From Chloroflexota bacterium (GTDB lineage Bacteria; Chloroflexota; Dehalococcoidia; SZUA-161), in the NCBI GenBank assembly GCA_030668425.1, contig DAOUTY010000102.1:1-6448 (forward strand): a stretch of DNA of 6,448 nucleotides, given 5' to 3'. The notes beneath the pieces were generated by a model that was given only the letters and a program-made list of their open reading frames with translations, did not search any database and was not told the DNA's origin. Numbering within the stretch: the stretch's first letter is position 1; each line of letters starts with the position of its first letter. The translations under genes and the position numbers were made by a program. Below are positions 5,335 to 6,448 of this stretch, piece by piece.

Positions 5335-6448
5335 TCAGTCAGCCGAGATGGTTGCGCGCGTCTTCGGCAGCAAGCTACAAGGCAACCCCCCATTACCATT
5401 AGACCCCCACAGGACGTCATTCAACAGATCCAGATAATCAAGCAGCAGCCTCGTTGTAAGGAAGTTTTTCCTTACGGTTTCCTTCCCCTTTCTCCCCATC
5501 TGCTCTGCCATATCAGGATTCTGCAAGATCTGCACGACCCTGTCGGCGAACGCTTCTCTATCCAAGGGATCAACCAGGAAGCCATTTTCTGCCTCCACTA
5601 GCTGGTGGGGGATACCTCCCACTTTTGTGGCCACTACTGGTTTACCCTTCCATAGCCCTTCGGTCACGCAAAGGCAGAATCCTTCCTTGATCGAGTTCTG
5701 CACCAGAACGGTTGAAATCCGCTGTATAGCGTTCACAAGTATCTGGCTATTACCCACAACAAACAAAACGTCGCCGTTTTCCACCAGCTTCTTGGCCTTG
5801 CGATATGTTCTTTGAAGCACCGCATTGCCCTCGGGGTCATCTGAGGCCATGTCATAGCAGTATAGCAATCTGCAATCGACCTTTTCCTTGACCAGCTTGA
5901 AGATTTCGAGCAAACCCTCGGGATCTTTCCAGATGTCCATCCTCGAAACCTGCGTTATGAGAGGCTTATCCGTGGGTATGCCAGCCTTCTGCACATATTT
6001 CAATACATCTTTCTTCGACAGCTCCATATTCTTCAACGACAGCGGGTCAATTGCCGGGTGAATAATCCTCTGCTCAACCGGCAAACCTTCCTTCCTATAC
6101 ATCTCACTGGAGATGATAGCTATGTCGTATCTCATAATAAACGCCTTAAGGAAATCCCAGAGAGCCTCATCTGGAACCGACAAATCTACATGACACCGCC
6201 AGACCCATGGCACCTTCTTCTTGTAGAATTTTATGAGTGGCAGCGGCTGAGGATCGTGCACAATCACACAATCAGCATCAATGTGGAAATAGGTTGAAAA
6301 TGCCTCATTGGCTTGGATGTATAGCTGCTTTTTTATGTCCGTGAGATTGAGTGAACCGCCCTGAAGGGCATTGTGAAATTTCTTGGTTATGGTGAAGAAA
6401 TCGGGATTTCCGTGAAGAACCCTCCAATCCGTTTCTACACCGACGTCA
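5335..6448 (-). CDS. treT: TreT-like trehalose synthase, GT4 glycosyltransferase (N-terminus off the right edge)
   Basis: The minus-strand frame is open from the window edge to a TGA at 5335-5337, giving 370 visible residues of a protein that is usually just over 400. Numbered from the edge, the TreT landmarks appear in order: FFTITKKFHNALQG (17-30), HDPQPL (64-69), RCHVDLS (84-90), HPAIDPLS (130-137), TQVSRMDIWKDPEG (165-178), DDPEG (203-207), VNAIQ (238-242), the retaining GT-B E-x7-E pair (E255 and E263 in EGFCLCVTE) and KNFLTTRLLLDYL near the C-terminus. TreT joins glucose from a nucleotide-glucose donor to free glucose to make trehalose, a cytoplasmic reaction. R169 and K174, the likely phosphate-binding pair, are kept. 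Donor-site residues differ from my recollection of the family (EGFCLCVTEGLW instead of EGFGLTVTEALW), so donor choice may differ. The GTG at 6267 is internal, not the start. The gene converges with the repeat protein gene, 14 bases away. Confidence 0.87.
   Translation of the reverse strand, partial: DVGVETDWRVLHGNPDFFTITKKFHNALQGGSLNLTDIKKQLYIQANEAFSTYFHIDADCVIVHDPQPLPLIKFYKKKVPWVWRCHVDLSVPDEALWDFLKAFIMRYDIAIISSEMYRKEGLPVEQRIIHPAIDPLSLKNMELSKKDVLKYVQKAGIPTDKPLITQVSRMDIWKDPEGLLEIFKLVKEKVDCRLLYCYDMASDDPEGNAVLQRTYRKAKKLVENGDVLFVVGNSQILVNAIQRISTVLVQNSIKEGFCLCVTEGLWKGKPVVATKVGGIPHQLVEAENGFLVDPLDREAFADRVVQILQNPDMAEQMGRKGKETVRKNFLTTRLLLDYLDLLNDVLWGSNGNGGLPCSLLPKTRATISAD

Noticed and set aside
5342..5368. 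GCCGA/TCGGC inverted repeat as a terminator for the plus-strand repeat protein gene
   Set aside because: The stem is only 5 pairs with a 17-base loop, no T-run follows, and it lies inside the coding end of the glycosyltransferase.

Overview
The window reads as an ordinary chromosomal segment from a bacterium, with mid-range GC, densely packed genes and Shine-Dalgarno-like sites before most starts. Gene content (a B12-binding/radical SAM protein of the DUF4070 type, a TreT-like trehalose synthase and a large repeat-bearing membrane protein of a style I associate with Chloroflexota such as Dehalococcoidia) makes that phylum a reasonable guess. This is inference only: no rRNA or other marker gene is present. 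I see no mobile element, CRISPR array or convincing RNA gene.

Layout. The left edge (1-60) may hold the last codons of a plus-strand gene. Next comes a minus-strand block: a metallo-beta-lactamase-fold hydrolase (86-727), a B12-binding radical SAM enzyme (854-2338), a possible 64-residue ORF (2335-2529) whose stop overlaps the radical SAM start, and a small polytopic membrane protein (2540-3067). A 393-base non-coding region (3068-3460) separates this block from a divergent plus-strand gene (3461-5320). That gene encodes a 619-residue membrane-anchored protein with two separate sets of internal repeats. It converges, with a 14-base gap, on a minus-strand GT4 glycosyltransferase (5335 to the right edge). 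The latter is recognisable as TreT-like trehalose synthase and is cut by the window end.

How the genes relate. The membrane protein, the 64-residue ORF and the radical SAM gene could be one transcript, since they share a strand and the gaps are short if the small ORF is real. The metallo-hydrolase follows after 126 bases that contain a small imperfect hairpin, so it may be a separate unit. Nothing in the sequence ties trehalose synthesis to the radical SAM block. The most unusual item is the 619-residue protein: an N-terminal anchor, a roughly 460-residue predicted extracytoplasmic region made of about 95-residue repeats followed by 30-residue repeats, and three C-terminal membrane segments. 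I cannot assign it a function.
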